Shown: one piece after another, positions 18,837 through 27,436 of the stretch
Layout: the number at the start of each line of letters is the position of its first letter
Numbering within the stretch: the first letter of the stretch is position 1
Assembly (NCBI RefSeq): GCF_016482685.1
Contig: NZ_JACYHF010000002.1
Location: 186,001-250,000 of the forward strand
Reading direction: 5' to 3'
DNA length: 64,000 bases
Source of the DNA: Streptomyces sp. DSM 110735
Lineage (GTDB): Bacteria; Actinomycetota; Actinomycetes; Streptomycetales; Streptomycetaceae
The notes under the pieces: generated by a model
The model's database searches: none
What the model saw: only the letters and a program-made list of their open reading frames with translations
Told to the model about the DNA's origin: nothing
Position numbers and translations under genes: made by a program

Positions 18837-19793
18837 TCACACCGAGTGCCCGGAAGAAAGGGACACCGGTCCGGCTCCGCCCGGAATGGGTCCGCCGACC
18901 GACGGTTCGTCGCTCCCCTGCCGGGAACCAGCGCTGAGCACCGTTCGTGCGACGTCCTCCAGTGATGCGAGCAGCGGGTTGGGATCGTCGGCGCGCGTGA
19001 CGAGCACGACCTCGCAGGGATCGATGTCGACGACGGGCACCAGGGCGATGTCCTCGCGTGCGGTAGCGCGTCGGTCGCCGGCGGGGAAGATCGCGACACA
19101 GTGACCGGTCGCGACGAGTTCCAGCTTGTCCTCGTAGCTGTCGTCGGGTGCGGGTGCGGGTGGCGGCGGGTGGTCGCCGACCGGTTTGGGCGTGCTCCAG
19201 ACCACCGGAGTGCTGACGCAGGCCACCAGTTCCTCGTCCGACAGAGCCCGCAGGCTGACGTGTCTCTCGTTCGCCAGATGATGGTTCACCGACGTGACGA
19301 GCACCCGCGACTCGTCATGGAGCCTGGTCACCCGGAAGCCGTCCGTGAAAAAGGGGAGGGGCCTGTACGCAATGAGGGCGTCGATCCGTCCCTCGGCGAG
19401 GGCGTGGGTGTCCCGCCAGCCGAGGTGCCGGGTGCGCACCTGGCCGTCGGGGTGCCGAAGGCGCAACTCCTGCACGCACGCAGTGATGACCAGGCCTTCG
19501 GTATAGCCGACTGTGACGCTGCGAGGCCGGACTGCAACTCTGGCCGTCCGGACAGCCTGCTCGGCCTCCTGAAGGAGTCTCCGGGCCCGGGGGAGGAAGG
19601 CCTGCCCGGCTTCGGTGAGGCTGCTGCCCTGCGGCGAGCGGTCGAAGAGCCGGACACCGACCTGAGCTTCCAGACGCTGGATCTGGCGGCTCAGCGACGG
19701 CTGCGCCAGATGCAGCTTCGTGGCGGCCCGGCCGAAGTTGCCGTGCTCCGCCACCACCGTGAAATAGCGCACGAGCCGAAGATCGACGTCCAT
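18837..19793 (-). CDS. LysR-family transcriptional regulator
   Basis: A 318-aa regulator. The N-terminal winged helix is clear (RLVRYFTVVAEHGNFGRAATKLHLAQPSLSRQIQRLEAQVG in pieces: FGRAATKLHLAQPSLSR, residues about 20-37), followed by the linker helix and an inducer-binding domain. That domain includes a Pro-rich insertion (DHPPPPAPAPDDS) near residue 195. It is divergent from an SDR gene with a 99-bp gap, so it most likely controls that gene and itself. The gap contains two direct CATACG motifs. The C-terminal about 25 residues are Gly/Ser/Pro-rich and probably disordered. Confidence 0.9.
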   Translation of the reverse strand: MDVDLRLVRYFTVVAEHGNFGRAATKLHLAQPSLSRQIQRLEAQVGVRLFDRSPQGSSLTEAGQAFLPRARRLLQEAEQAVRTARVAVRPRSVTVGYTEGLVITACVQELRLRHPDGQVRTRHLGWRDTHALAEGRIDALIAYRPLPFFTDGFRVTRLHDESRVLVTSVNHHLANERHVSLRALSDEELVACVSTPVVWSTPKPVGDHPPPPAPAPDDSYEDKLELVATGHCVAIFPAGDRRATAREDIALVPVVDIDPCEVVLVTRADDPNPLLASLEDVARTVLSAGSRQGSDEPSVGGPIPGGAGPVSLSSGHSV

Positions 19794-19892
19794 GCGCCCA
19801 GACTACGTCGCACGCCGCCATACGCCTGGGACATGACGGCATACGAAACAGGTCTTGGACACGATGCTCGGGCAGTCATTTGACTGGAGGGC

Positions 19893-20639
19893 ATGACCAC
19901 TTATGACGGCAAGAAAATCGTGATCACGGGCGGAAGCAGCGGGATCGGCCTGGCCACGGCCCAGTTGTTCGCGGACGGTGGAGCGCACGTACTGATCACC
20001 GGCCGCACCGGCTCCGCCCTCGACACCGCGTTGGAACAGTTGGGGAGCAAAGCGATCGCCGTCCGCAGCGACGCCGCGTCCCTTAAGGACATCGGAGTGC
20101 TGGCCGACATCGTCCGGGAGCGGTTCGGCGCGGTGGACGCGCTGTTCGTCAACGCCGGCATCACCGCGTCAGCGCCGTTCGACTCGACGACCGAGGAGAT
20201 CTACGACGAGGTGTTCGGCATCAACGCCAAGGGCCCCTACTTCATGGTGCAGGCGTTGGCGCCGCTGCTGCGCGAGGGCAGCGGCGTGGTCCTGACCACG
20301 TCGGTGGTGAACGTTCTGGGCCTCGACGCGCTCAGCGTCTACTCGGCGAGCAAGGCGGCACTGCGGTCGATGACGCGCACCCTGGCCCGCGAACTGCTTC
20401 CGCGCAAGGTGCGCGTCAACGCCGTGAGTCCCGGCCCGATCGACTCGGGCATCCTGGAGCGCTCCTCACTGCCCGCCGACGTCGTCGAGGCGACGAAGGA
20501 CACCTACCGGAGCACCATTCCGATGCAGCGGCTCGGGACGCCCGAGGAAGTGGCCGCCGCGGTGGCGTACTTGGCCTTCCATGCGACCTTCTCGACAGGA
20601 ACGGAGTTCCCTGTCGACGGAGGGGCCTCGCAACTCTAG
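19893..20639 (+). CDS. SDR-family oxidoreductase
   Basis: A 248-aa classical short-chain dehydrogenase/reductase. It has the cofactor glycine motif TGGSSGIGLATAQLF (residues about 12-26), then NAGI near 89, the catalytic Ser in TTSVVNVLG, the YSASKAAL Tyr/Lys pair near 150, and the C-terminal FPVDGG. TGR after the second strand suggests NADPH rather than NADH, by analogy. ACTGGAGGGC lies before ATG 19893. It is paired with a divergent LysR regulator, an arrangement typical of stress or xenobiotic-induced reductases. The substrate is unknown. Confidence 0.92.
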   Translation: MTTYDGKKIVITGGSSGIGLATAQLFADGGAHVLITGRTGSALDTALEQLGSKAIAVRSDAASLKDIGVLADIVRERFGAVDALFVNAGITASAPFDSTTEEIYDEVFGINAKGPYFMVQALAPLLREGSGVVLTTSVVNVLGLDALSVYSASKAALRSMTRTLARELLPRKVRVNAVSPGPIDSGILERSSLPADVVEATKDTYRSTIPMQRLGTPEEVAAAVAYLAFHATFSTGTEFPVDGGASQL

Positions 20640-21299
20640 CGCTGCGGCAGGCGACGTCCGCCCGCCGAGGAGCGGCGTCGGTGCATGCTGTCGGGGTCCG
20701 CCGGACGCGGGCCGGGATAGTGCTGGACGGGAGGCCCTCGTAGAGGATGTGCTCGGGCCGCCAGGCTGGCCTTTACGGGTCCGCCCGGTCTGCCGTCTCA
20801 GGAGTGACAGAGCAGACCGAGGAACTGCCTCTGCCTCGAGGACATCGAGATATCGGTTGACTTGTTCCCAGTGGCCGTCTGTGCCCGTGTCCGTCCGCAC
20901 GCCATCGAGGGCTGACCAGGGCGAAGCCCGGCACGGCGCACAGGACACCTAAGAGCCGCGCTTCCTCGTGTTCCCGCACGAAGTACGCGACCGGGTCGTT
21001 GAGCAGGGATCAACGTGTCGAAGTGCGGGTCTCCCGCGACGGCTATCAGGAGCAGGACCGAGGGGACACTGAGCGGTGCACTGGCGGAGGCGGCGTCGCG
21101 TGTAGCGGCCGTCACCGGGGCGGCGTGAAGCCCGGCGGGCCGCTGCGCACATGAGGCTGCAGAAATTCTTCACGGATCGCGACAGCCTCGGAGGGGGCCG
21201 CACGTCCGGTGGGGTGAAGAGCGGTTCCCGGAAGGGGCTTTGCTCGCGCCAGCGCTGCCCGACCTTCAGCGTTGTCTCTACTCTTTGGAGTCGTTTCCT
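20640..21299. other. Gene-poor stretch of the island
   Basis: About 660 bp. Open frames on both strands are short and shadow-like. One minus-strand fragment around 20930-20985 (REHEEARLLGVLCAVPGFALVSPR) reads like part of a protein but has no start context. I see no hairpin or RNA gene. It is probably eroded DNA. Confidence 0.4.
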
Positions 21300-21565
21300 A
21301 TGCGGGACGTCCGCGCCAAGAAGTCGAACCGTTCCCGGCGCACCTGGGTGCTCGTGTCGGCTGCCGGTCTCGCCCAGGTGGTGGGCGGCAGTTTCGCCGT
21401 TGAGGCGGTCACCGCCGCCCACGCGAACCCAGCCAAGTCGGGCGCGTTCGCCGCCGCCGGCCCGAACGCCGTGGCCTCCGCCTCAGGGACCAGACGTCCA
21501 CCGACCCGACTTCGGTCCCGGATGGTGGGAACGACAAACCCTGGTTGGGCATCACCGGCCGCTGA
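21300..21565 (+). pseudogene. Small secreted-protein gene, apparently frameshifted
   Basis: An ATG at 21300, 9 nt after GGAG, opens a basic leader and hydrophobic segment (MRDVRAKKSNRSRR, then TWVLVSAAGLAQVVGGSFAV) with a likely signal-peptidase site near AAHA. After about 60 codons the frame turns into arginine-rich noise. A different frame reads DQTSTDPTSVPDGGNDKPWL and stops at 21565, which looks like the true tail. One small indel near 21485-21495 would reconcile them. Function unknown. Confidence 0.4.
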
Positions 21566-21722
21566 GCCGCCGACCATCGGTGTGGCGAGGCCGGTCCGGA
21601 GCCGGCCCCGCCGTACTGCTGATGTGACCGAGGACTATGCAGCGCACCCTCGTCCTGCCCTGATGGGCCCGGCGCCTTTGCGTACGGCGACGCCGCGCTG
21701 TCTACATAAGTGACCTTCCTTT

Positions 21723-22640
21723 GTGTTTCTGCTGACATTGTTTGGATCTCACGTGTTCAATCTCCCTGGCTTTGATCTGGCGCCGTACGCCGACATTGAT
21801 GAGACGCAGTACGTGCAACGCAGTTACTGCAGTTGGAGCGACGCGGGTTGGCGGTCGTTACTTGTGCAGAGTTTCATGCATGCTCGCCAGGTCGAAAACC
21901 TCCTGCTGCCTGGAACGTCCGACCTGCATCTCGTGCTCTGTTCTCAGGGAGAGGCGATGATGCGAGTCAGCTCCGGAGGTACAGCTACCAGGCATCGTTG
22001 GAGGCCCGGCCGACTCGAGCTGATGGTGCCTGGACAGTCGACACTGCGCAGTTACACGGCGACGTCGGTCCTCTCAACCATTCAGGTGCATATCCGACGG
22101 ACTGATGTCGAACAGGCTGCCCGTAGGCTGAGAAAGAGCGACCCCGATTTCGAGGCGTTGTCCGCGCGACTGGGCGCGGGCGACCCGCTTGTTGAACACA
22201 TCGTCCGGTCGCTGCCGGCCAACCGAGAGGCGGGAGATCTGTACGCCGAGTCGGCCGCAGCTTTCCTCGCGACGCATCTCATGTCTGGGGGCAGGATTCC
22301 TCGCGTGCCGGGACGTGAGCACGCCGCAGTGCGCAAAGCCATCAGCGTCATGCAGGATCGCCTGGCCGAACCGCTTACCCTCGCCGAGATCGCGGTCGAA
22401 GTGCATCTCAGCGTGTATCACTTTGTCCGTGTCTTCCGGGACGCCACCGGTGAAACACCTTATCGATATCTCACACGCCTTCGTATCGAGTCAGCCCAGC
22501 GAATGCTGGCGGAGACCAGTCTCACTCTTGAACAGATCACCCAGCGGTGCGGCTTTGCCGGGTCCAGCGCTTTATCATCGGCATTCCTGCGTCAGGTCGG
22601 CGTCCGACCCTCCGCCTACCGTAAGGCGACTACTGGATAG
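21723..22640 (+). CDS. AraC-family transcriptional regulator
   Basis: A 305-aa regulator with an N-terminal AraC-binding-like domain (ENLLLPGTSDLHLVLCSQGEAMM region) and a C-terminal double helix-turn-helix. The helices are PLTLAEIAVEVHLSVYHFVRVFRDATGETPYRYL in pieces: LAEIAVEVHLSVYHFVRVF, then TRLRIESAQRMLAETSL and ITQRCGFAGSSALSSAFLR. The family layout is complete. The GTG at 21723 has no good ribosome-binding site, and a GTG at 21753 is an alternative, so the N-terminus is uncertain. Codon use is less GC3-biased than the core genes, which fits acquired DNA. It is convergent with the lipoprotein gene. Confidence 0.85.
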   Translation: MFLLTLFGSHVFNLPGFDLAPYADIDETQYVQRSYCSWSDAGWRSLLVQSFMHARQVENLLLPGTSDLHLVLCSQGEAMMRVSSGGTATRHRWRPGRLELMVPGQSTLRSYTATSVLSTIQVHIRRTDVEQAARRLRKSDPDFEALSARLGAGDPLVEHIVRSLPANREAGDLYAESAAAFLATHLMSGGRIPRVPGREHAAVRKAISVMQDRLAEPLTLAEIAVEVHLSVYHFVRVFRDATGETPYRYLTRLRIESAQRMLAETSLTLEQITQRCGFAGSSALSSAFLRQVGVRPSAYRKATTG

Positions 22641-22759
22641 CCCTCTAACCGCAGTTCTGGACGACCTTCGTCGAGATCGCATCACCGGTACGGGCGCCAT
22701 CTCCCGACGCAAGGGCGAACACCAGATTCCGGAATACGATCCGAGGAGAAAATATCCTC

Positions 22760-23686
22760 TCAGGTTGAGGGAGGCTTGGGACTTCTGGAAGACTCTGCGA
22801 GAAGGAGCGCTGCCTGTTTGGTGTTTTCGGTGACCTGCTTCTGGTAGGCGGACAAGGTGGCCGAGTTAGCGGAAATCAGCTGCCGTTGGTACCCGGCGAG
22901 AACGGCGAAGTAGACCGCGGCCAGACGCGAGGAGTCGGTGCAGGATTCGGCCGCCGTTGCCGCGGCGATCTCATTGGCAGTCGGCTGAGCCGTGCTCCAG
23001 GGTCCTGCGGCCAGTTCCTCGGGATCCTGGGAGGGATGCCCTGCCGCGGTCATACAAGTGGACCAGCGCTTGCGAGCGGCGGCCACTCTCTGGTCGTCAT
23101 CCGCCTGCTGGAATGATTGATCGAAAAGGGCCCGGGTGAGCTTCCAGCCGTCGGTGTTTGCCAGACTCGGCAGTTGCTTATCCGCCTCGGCGGAGCAAAC
23201 GCCGAAATCCTTCTGCGAATACCCGGTTGCAGCTCCCGTTTCTCCCGGAGGTGCAACCCCTATGTGGAATCCCTTGCTTTTGGCTGTTGCGCGGCCGATG
23301 TAACCCCAGGCGCCAGCCGGGCGGACCGCCTCGTTCTCTCCGATGCTCTTCGCGGCGACGCGGGACATGTTCTGGCCCGAGTAGGTCTGATTTCCCCTGC
23401 CTTTCATGCAGCGGACCACCAAGGATTTTCGCGTCCTGAACAGCAGATCGTCGTCCTGATCGGAAGTGCCGTACGCGGACAGCGGGAGCCGTGTCAGCCC
23501 GTCGTAGCCGCTGGCCGGCGTAGTTGGCGAGGCCGAGATGGCTGGCGGCGTCGCGTCCGCAGCACTACCCGCGGGACTCGGGGAACAGGCAGTGGCGGGC
23601 AGGCCGGAGACAACAAGCGACACGGCCACTCCGGTAAAGCGAATTACTCGTCGCCATACGGCGAGTGGGACCATGCTGAATGCCAT
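22760..23686 (-). CDS. Secreted lipoprotein-like hypothetical protein
   Basis: About 308 aa from ATG 23686. The leader has basic residues and a hydrophobic core (RRVIRFTGVAVSLVVSG) ending in a lipobox-like LPATAC, followed by a Ser/Pro/Ala-rich linker. The mature part has repeated cysteines (VVRCMKGRG, FGVCSAEAD, WSTCMTAAGHP, AESCTDSS) and helical segments. The CM-x-GRG and CM-x-AGHP spacing resembles a family of actinobacterial surface lipoproteins of unknown role. The frame extends 51 codons upstream of the chosen start, but that part is not coding-like. Confidence 0.65.
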   Translation of the reverse strand: MAFSMVPLAVWRRVIRFTGVAVSLVVSGLPATACSPSPAGSAADATPPAISASPTTPASGYDGLTRLPLSAYGTSDQDDDLLFRTRKSLVVRCMKGRGNQTYSGQNMSRVAAKSIGENEAVRPAGAWGYIGRATAKSKGFHIGVAPPGETGAATGYSQKDFGVCSAEADKQLPSLANTDGWKLTRALFDQSFQQADDDQRVAAARKRWSTCMTAAGHPSQDPEELAAGPWSTAQPTANEIAAATAAESCTDSSRLAAVYFAVLAGYQRQLISANSATLSAYQKQVTENTKQAALLLAESSRSPKPPST

Positions 23687-24048
23687 GCGGGAAGTACCTC
23701 TAAGGAAATGAGACGACGTGACCGGTATCGCATTTGCTAACAAACGGCCGCGACGTCCTACTCGCAGCCTGTGTTGACGGCGGGTAGACCTATACGGCGC
23801 TTCGGGGGTACGGAAACGCTTTCTGTAGAAGAGCTTCACCGTGTGCCCAAATCAGACCAATCGCCTCAGCCGGTGACGCTGAGGGGTCGATCAAGACGTC
23901 GTTTCTGGCCTACCCGCCGACCGGGAATCCGGTTTTTCCGTGAACTGGTCCGGCGAACGCCGGACGAGGAGGCTGCCGTGACCGCTCGGCTTCACGTACC
24001 GGCGGCCAGGTCAACCGAGCGCAGCCGGAACTACTGCTCTAGTCGACG
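23687..24048. other. Intergenic stretch without a supported gene
   Basis: About 360 bp upstream of the lipoprotein gene and downstream of the crystallin-like gene, both on the minus strand. A 94-codon plus-strand frame from 23771 has no ribosome-binding site and a basic, shadow-like translation. It must contain the lipoprotein promoter. Confidence 0.4.
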
Positions 24049-24408
24049 TCAGTAAATATACACGTAGTGAATGTGGGGCGGACGGTTCGGGAATACAGTC
24101 CAGGTCCACTTCGCGAAATCGGTATAGGTGCCATTTATGTCTTCAATCTGAACGACGTTGTTACCCGTAGAGATTTCGTCGAGCCACCCCTCCACTCTTC
24201 CGGCCGTCTTCGGGCCCGCGAAGCAGCGTGTGCCATTCCAGTTATCAGACGCGGCACCGTGAACCACGATCTTCAGGTAGTCGGTGTGGCCGTCGCAGGG
24301 AAGTTCGCCAGCGGAAGCATTGGTCACCGGACCGAGCAGGGTCATGATGACGGCCCCCACAAACGCGGCAGCTCCGCCCACTTTCGATCTCTTCTTCGCC
24401 GAGTGCAC
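24049..24408 (-). CDS. Small secreted beta/gamma-crystallin-like protein
   Basis: A 119-aa protein from GTG 24408, with AGGAG 5 nt upstream on the minus strand. It has a classical signal peptide (basic HSAKKRSKVGG, hydrophobic AAAFVGAVIMTLLG, cleavage near NASAGE). The mature part of about 85 residues has two cysteines (LPCDG and TRCFAG), with GWLDEISTGNNVVQIEDING. The last resembles the crystallin-fold core of streptomycete killer-toxin-like proteins (SKLP) and protease inhibitors. The TGNN(V)V stretch is the main reason for the call. It could act as a toxin, an inhibitor or a cell-surface Ca-binding protein. Codon use is AT-richer than the host. Confidence 0.6.
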   Translation of the reverse strand: MHSAKKRSKVGGAAAFVGAVIMTLLGPVTNASAGELPCDGHTDYLKIVVHGAASDNWNGTRCFAGPKTAGRVEGWLDEISTGNNVVQIEDINGTYTDFAKWTWTVFPNRPPHIHYVYIY

Positions 24409-24516
24409 ATTCTCTCCTGAAGGTCGTCCAACCCCGCGCGTCTCACTGATGGCGGGCATTGGAATGTAATCTTCAAATTAGGTGCGCGCGGTTGCGTACG
24501 GCCATGCTTCAGCTTG

Positions 24517-24715
24517 CTGTATGAGCTGCGCGATCTTGCGGCAGGCTGGCAACCGCTCTCCGAGCTGAAGGACCTCGATCCGGCCGACGAGCGGTTCGTC
24601 GCCGACGATGACCGTCCTCATCGAGAACGTGCGCCACCACGTCGCAGAGGAGGAGAAAGAGTGGTTCCCCCAGGTCCGCAAGGCCATGGGACGCAACATC
24701 CGTCAACTCACCTCG
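24517..24715 (+). pseudogene. Hemerythrin-domain gene remnant
   Basis: The stretch LYELRDLAAGWQPLSELKDL (from 24517) continues to ERFVA. It then shifts by one base into TVLIENVRHHVAEEEKEWFP and QVRKAMGRN. The HH-x3-EEE-x2-WFP pattern is the diiron helix of actinobacterial hemerythrin proteins. The 5' half is absent and the 3' end dissolves after about 24715, next to an insertion sequence. It is a double-truncated, frameshifted relic. Confidence 0.65.
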
Positions 24716-24857
24716 ACCCGCCCCAAGAGCAACTATCAGAGTGCCCGTGCTCGGACTCCCGAGCGGGGTCCGTCACAAAACGGCTCAGCCGGAAGGTGGT
24801 CGGCAGCGCCAGGCGCCCGCACAGCGTGTCGACCAGGGTCACGTCCGCTGGAGTGGT

Positions 24858-26095
24858 GTATCGACGGCCACTCGGTGATCTCGTTTTGGGGCTATGCGGT
24901 GAGTTCGGTGGGCAGGACGGTCTCGTCGATTTCTGACTCGATCGGGTGGAGGCGGGCCTTGGCCAGGAGGTCGAGTCCCATGTAGCGGCGAGGCTCGGTC
25001 CACTCGTCGTTCTGCTCCGCCAGGACCGCGCCGACCAGCCGGAGCACGGCGGTGCGGTCGGGGAAGATACCGACCACGTCGGTGCGGCGGCGGATCTCCT
25101 TGTTGAGCCATTCCTGCGGATTGTTCGACCAGATCTGCCACCAGATCTCACGCGGGAACGCGGTGAACGCCAGAAGATCGTGCTGGGCGGTGTCCCAGTG
25201 GGCCGCTGCCTTGGGGAGCTTGGCCTCCAACGCGTCCAGCACGTGCCGCATCTGAGCTTTCACGGCATCGGTGTCGGGCTGTTCGAAGACAGTCCGCAGC
25301 AGGGTCGCCACCCACGGCTGAGCAGACTTCGGAACCTGGCTCAGCAAATGTCGGGCGTAATGGGTGCGGCATCGCTGCCGCGAGGCACCCGGCAGGACCG
25401 CGCCGATCGCGGTCACCAGGCCGGTGTGCGCGTCGGAGACGACCAGCTGGACACCGGGCAGGCCGCGGCCGGTCGACCGCGATCAGGGCGTGGACGTTGA
25501 TGATGCGGCCGCCCTCGCGGACCTTCTGGGTCAGGGCGTCGACCCAGATGAACGCGTAGGGGCCGGCGTCCAGGGGCCGGTTACGGAAGGCGGTGACCTG
25601 CTCGTCCAGGTGCTTGGCCATCGCGCTGACCTGGGACTTCGACAGCTGGGTGACCCCGAGGGACTCGGCGAGTTTCTCGACCCTGCGTGTGCTGACGCCC
25701 AGTAGGTAGGCGGTGGCCACCACCGAGACGAGGGCCTGCTCGGCCCGCCGGCGTCGTTCGAGGAGCCAGTGCGGGAAGTAGCTGCCCTGCCTCAGTTTGG
25801 GGACGGCGAGTTCGACCGTGCCGACCCGGGTGTCCCACTCGCGTGGGCGGTAGCCGTTGCGGTGGTTGACGCGTTCGTCGCTGACCTGGCCGTATTCGGC
25901 GTTGCAGAGAGCGTGGGCCTCCGCGGACATGAGGGCATCGGCGAACGTCCTGACCATCGCGCGCAGCGGATCGGGACTCGCCGCGGCGAGGTTGTCCTCG
26001 GCGAGGGCGTGCAGGGGCAGACTGTCGGGTGCGGTCATCGTGCTGATCTCCTTCGAGCTTCGACACCTCGGAGATCAGCCGGTGGCCGTTCATCT
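24858..26095 (-). mobile_element. IS256-family insertion sequence, internally deleted
   Basis: Terminal inverted repeats are visible: ACGGCCACTCGGTGATCTC from 24864 and the reverse complement of ACGGCCACCGGCTGATCTC at 26071-26089, matching 16 of 19. They bracket a minus-strand transposase pseudogene. Outer boundaries are approximate. I could not define a target-site duplication. Confidence 0.7.
24892..26038 (-). pseudogene. IS256-family transposase, deleted and frameshifted
   Basis: Mutator-type DDE transposase. The first frame from ATG 26038 gives ALCNAEYGQVSDERVNHRNGYRPREW in pieces (RVNHRNGYRPREWDTRVGT), VSTRRVEKLAESLGV, and YAFIWVDALTQKVREGGRI with the first catalytic Asp. It goes out of frame after NVHALIAVD at about 25478. 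A second frame picks up at about QLVVSDAHTGLVTAIGAVLP (second catalytic Asp) and runs through CRTHYARHLL and WSNNPQEWLNKEIRRRTDVV to a stop at 24892. By family knowledge, about 25-30 codons are missing at the join, so the protein cannot be active without a helper copy. Confidence 0.85.
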
Positions 26096-26248
26096 ATTGC
26101 GGGCCTCATCCCAAGACCGGAGTAACCCCCGGATCAGGTCGAACCCATACACCACTTCCCTGGACGCAACCTCGTCATCAGCCCAAGAGGCTTCGCAACG
26201 CGGCCCGGGGAACCGCACCACCGAGCCGCGCGACAGTCGTCATCAGCC

Positions 26249-27141
26249 CTGGGCCGTGTCCGCAAAGTCGGTTGCTCGTTGGTCGGTTCGTGGTGCGTCG
26301 TCATGAGTTGACCGATGAGTCGTGGGCCGTACCCGAGCCGTTGCTCGCTCCTCCCCGGATGGGCCGGCCGGTGCGGGACCGCCGCCAGGTGGTGAACGGC
26401 ATTCTGTGGAAGCTGTCCACGGGTGCGGCCTGGCGGGACCTGCCCGAGCGCTACGGCCCGTGGAAGACGGTCTACGAACGCTTCCGCCGCTGGTCGGCAG
26501 ACGGAACCTGGGACCGCCTGCTCGCTCACATCCAGCAGCACTCCGATGCCGTGGGAGGCGTGGACTGGTCGGTGGTGTGCGTGGACTCCACCACCATACG
26601 GGCCCACCAGCATGCCGCCGGGGCCCGAAAAGGGGGACCTGGCCTGGCGAGGCGATCGGCCGGTCCCGCGGCGGACTGACCACGAAGCTCCATCTCGCGT
26701 GCGACGGACAGGGCAGGCCCCTGGCCTTCACCCTCACCGCCGGCAACGTCAACGACTGCACCCAGTTCGAGCAGGTCATGGCCCGCATCCGCATCGAGCG
26801 GTGCGGACCAGGCCGCCCTCGCACCCGGCCGGAACTGGTGGCCGCGGACAAGGGCTACTCATCCAAGAAGATCCGCGCCTATCTTCGCGGCCGAGGCATC
26901 AAAGCAGCGATCCCTGAACGGATCGACCAGATCAACGGCCGCATCCGGCGCGGCGAGAGCCTGTGCCGACTCAGCCGCGCGGCCTACCGCCGCCGCAACG
27001 TCGTCGAACGCTGCTTCAACCGGCTCAAGCACAACAAAGCCCTGGCCACCCGCTACGACAAACGCGCCCGCCACTACCAAGCCCTGGTCACCCTCGCCTG
27101 CCTACGACTCTGGCTGCCCTGACTTTGCGGACACGGCCCAG
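26249..27141 (+). mobile_element. IS5-family (IS427-like) insertion sequence, apparently complete
   Basis: Perfect 21-bp terminal inverted repeats (26249-26269 and 27121-27141, core GGGCCGTGTCCGCAAAGTC) enclose two overlapping transposase frames. The element is about 893 bp, a usual size for this group. The right repeat begins right at the transposase stop codon. It sits 160 bp from the ALDH remnant. Confidence 0.88.
26290..27122 (+). CDS. IS5-family transposase, two frames joined by probable -1 frameshifting
   Basis: DDE transposase. OrfA (from about GTG 26290, stop at 26679) holds RRHELTDESWAVPEPLL and NGILWKLSTGAAWRDLPERYG, then VVCVDSTTIRAHQH with the first catalytic Asp. OrfB reads in the -1 frame: GRSRGGLTTKLHLACDGQG, LVAADKGYSSKKIRAYLRG (second Asp), and RRNVVERCFNRLKHNKALATRY with the catalytic Glu. 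The frames overlap at an AAAAGGGGG run (26628-26636), the usual position for programmed frameshifting in this group. All three acidic residues are kept, so it may be active. Confidence 0.85.
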
Positions 27142-27300
27142 GACTCCCCCGGGCGTCGTCCCCGCGCTCGCGGTGGTCGCTCCTCTCCCTCCGGTTGCTT
27201 GAGCAACTCGGCCGAGAGCAAGATCCGGACCATACGCGGGCCAACCTTCCACCAATCGCTGCCGCAGCCTTCGTTTCCCCAGGTCACAGGACCGTGCAAG

Positions 27301-27366
27301 CTGTACCACCAGCAGACCAAGAACGTTCTGGTTTCCTACAGCCCGAAGAAACTGGGGTTCTTCTAA
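27301..27366 (+). pseudogene. 3'-terminal remnant of an aldehyde dehydrogenase gene (candidate attR)
   Basis: This 66-bp stretch reads LYHQQTKNVLV then [10 protein letters not shown] and a TAA stop. It matches the ALDH C-terminus ending at 14994 ([20 protein letters not shown]). Over 57 bp there are 12 nucleotide differences, nine of them at third codon positions. That means it diverged while still part of a working gene. No ALDH homology is seen upstream of it. A strong terminator follows 15 bp later, as expected at a real gene end. Confidence 0.8.
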
Positions 27367-27380
27367 AGCCTCAAGTGCGG

Positions 27381-27409
27381 TGCCTGGAGGGGGCTTTTCC
27401 CTCCAGGCA
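27381..27409 (+). terminator. Strong hairpin terminator after the ALDH remnant
   Basis: TGCCTGGAGGG (27381-27391) pairs perfectly with CCCTCCAGGCA (27399-27409) around a GGCTTTT loop. It probably terminated the original ALDH gene, and may now also serve the minus-strand operon ending at 27437. Confidence 0.75.
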
Positions 27410-27436
27410 GCGGACGGCGTCGGGTGACGGACGTGG

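Larger units (their letters stand above)
14938..27366. mobile_element. Decayed mosaic genomic island with integrase, inserted at the ALDH 3' end (proposed)
   Basis: Limits are proposed from the ALDH 3'-end repeats. Inside are an excisionase-like gene and integrase at the left end, pseudogenes (integrase, DUF5655, hemerythrin, IS256 transposase), two insertion sequences, and small genes with less GC-biased codon use than the flanks. No replication or conjugation gene was recognised, so it is either a remnant or a mobilisable fragment. The repeats differ at 12 of 57 positions, which argues for an old event or an incoming attP from another species. Confidence 0.45.

Noticed and set aside
24720..24857. 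Minus-strand peptide-like stretch (DVTLVDTLCGRLALPTTFRL) left of the IS256 end
   Set aside because: It looks like a coding scrap, but it is too short and lacks a start, a family match or a clear relation to the IS.
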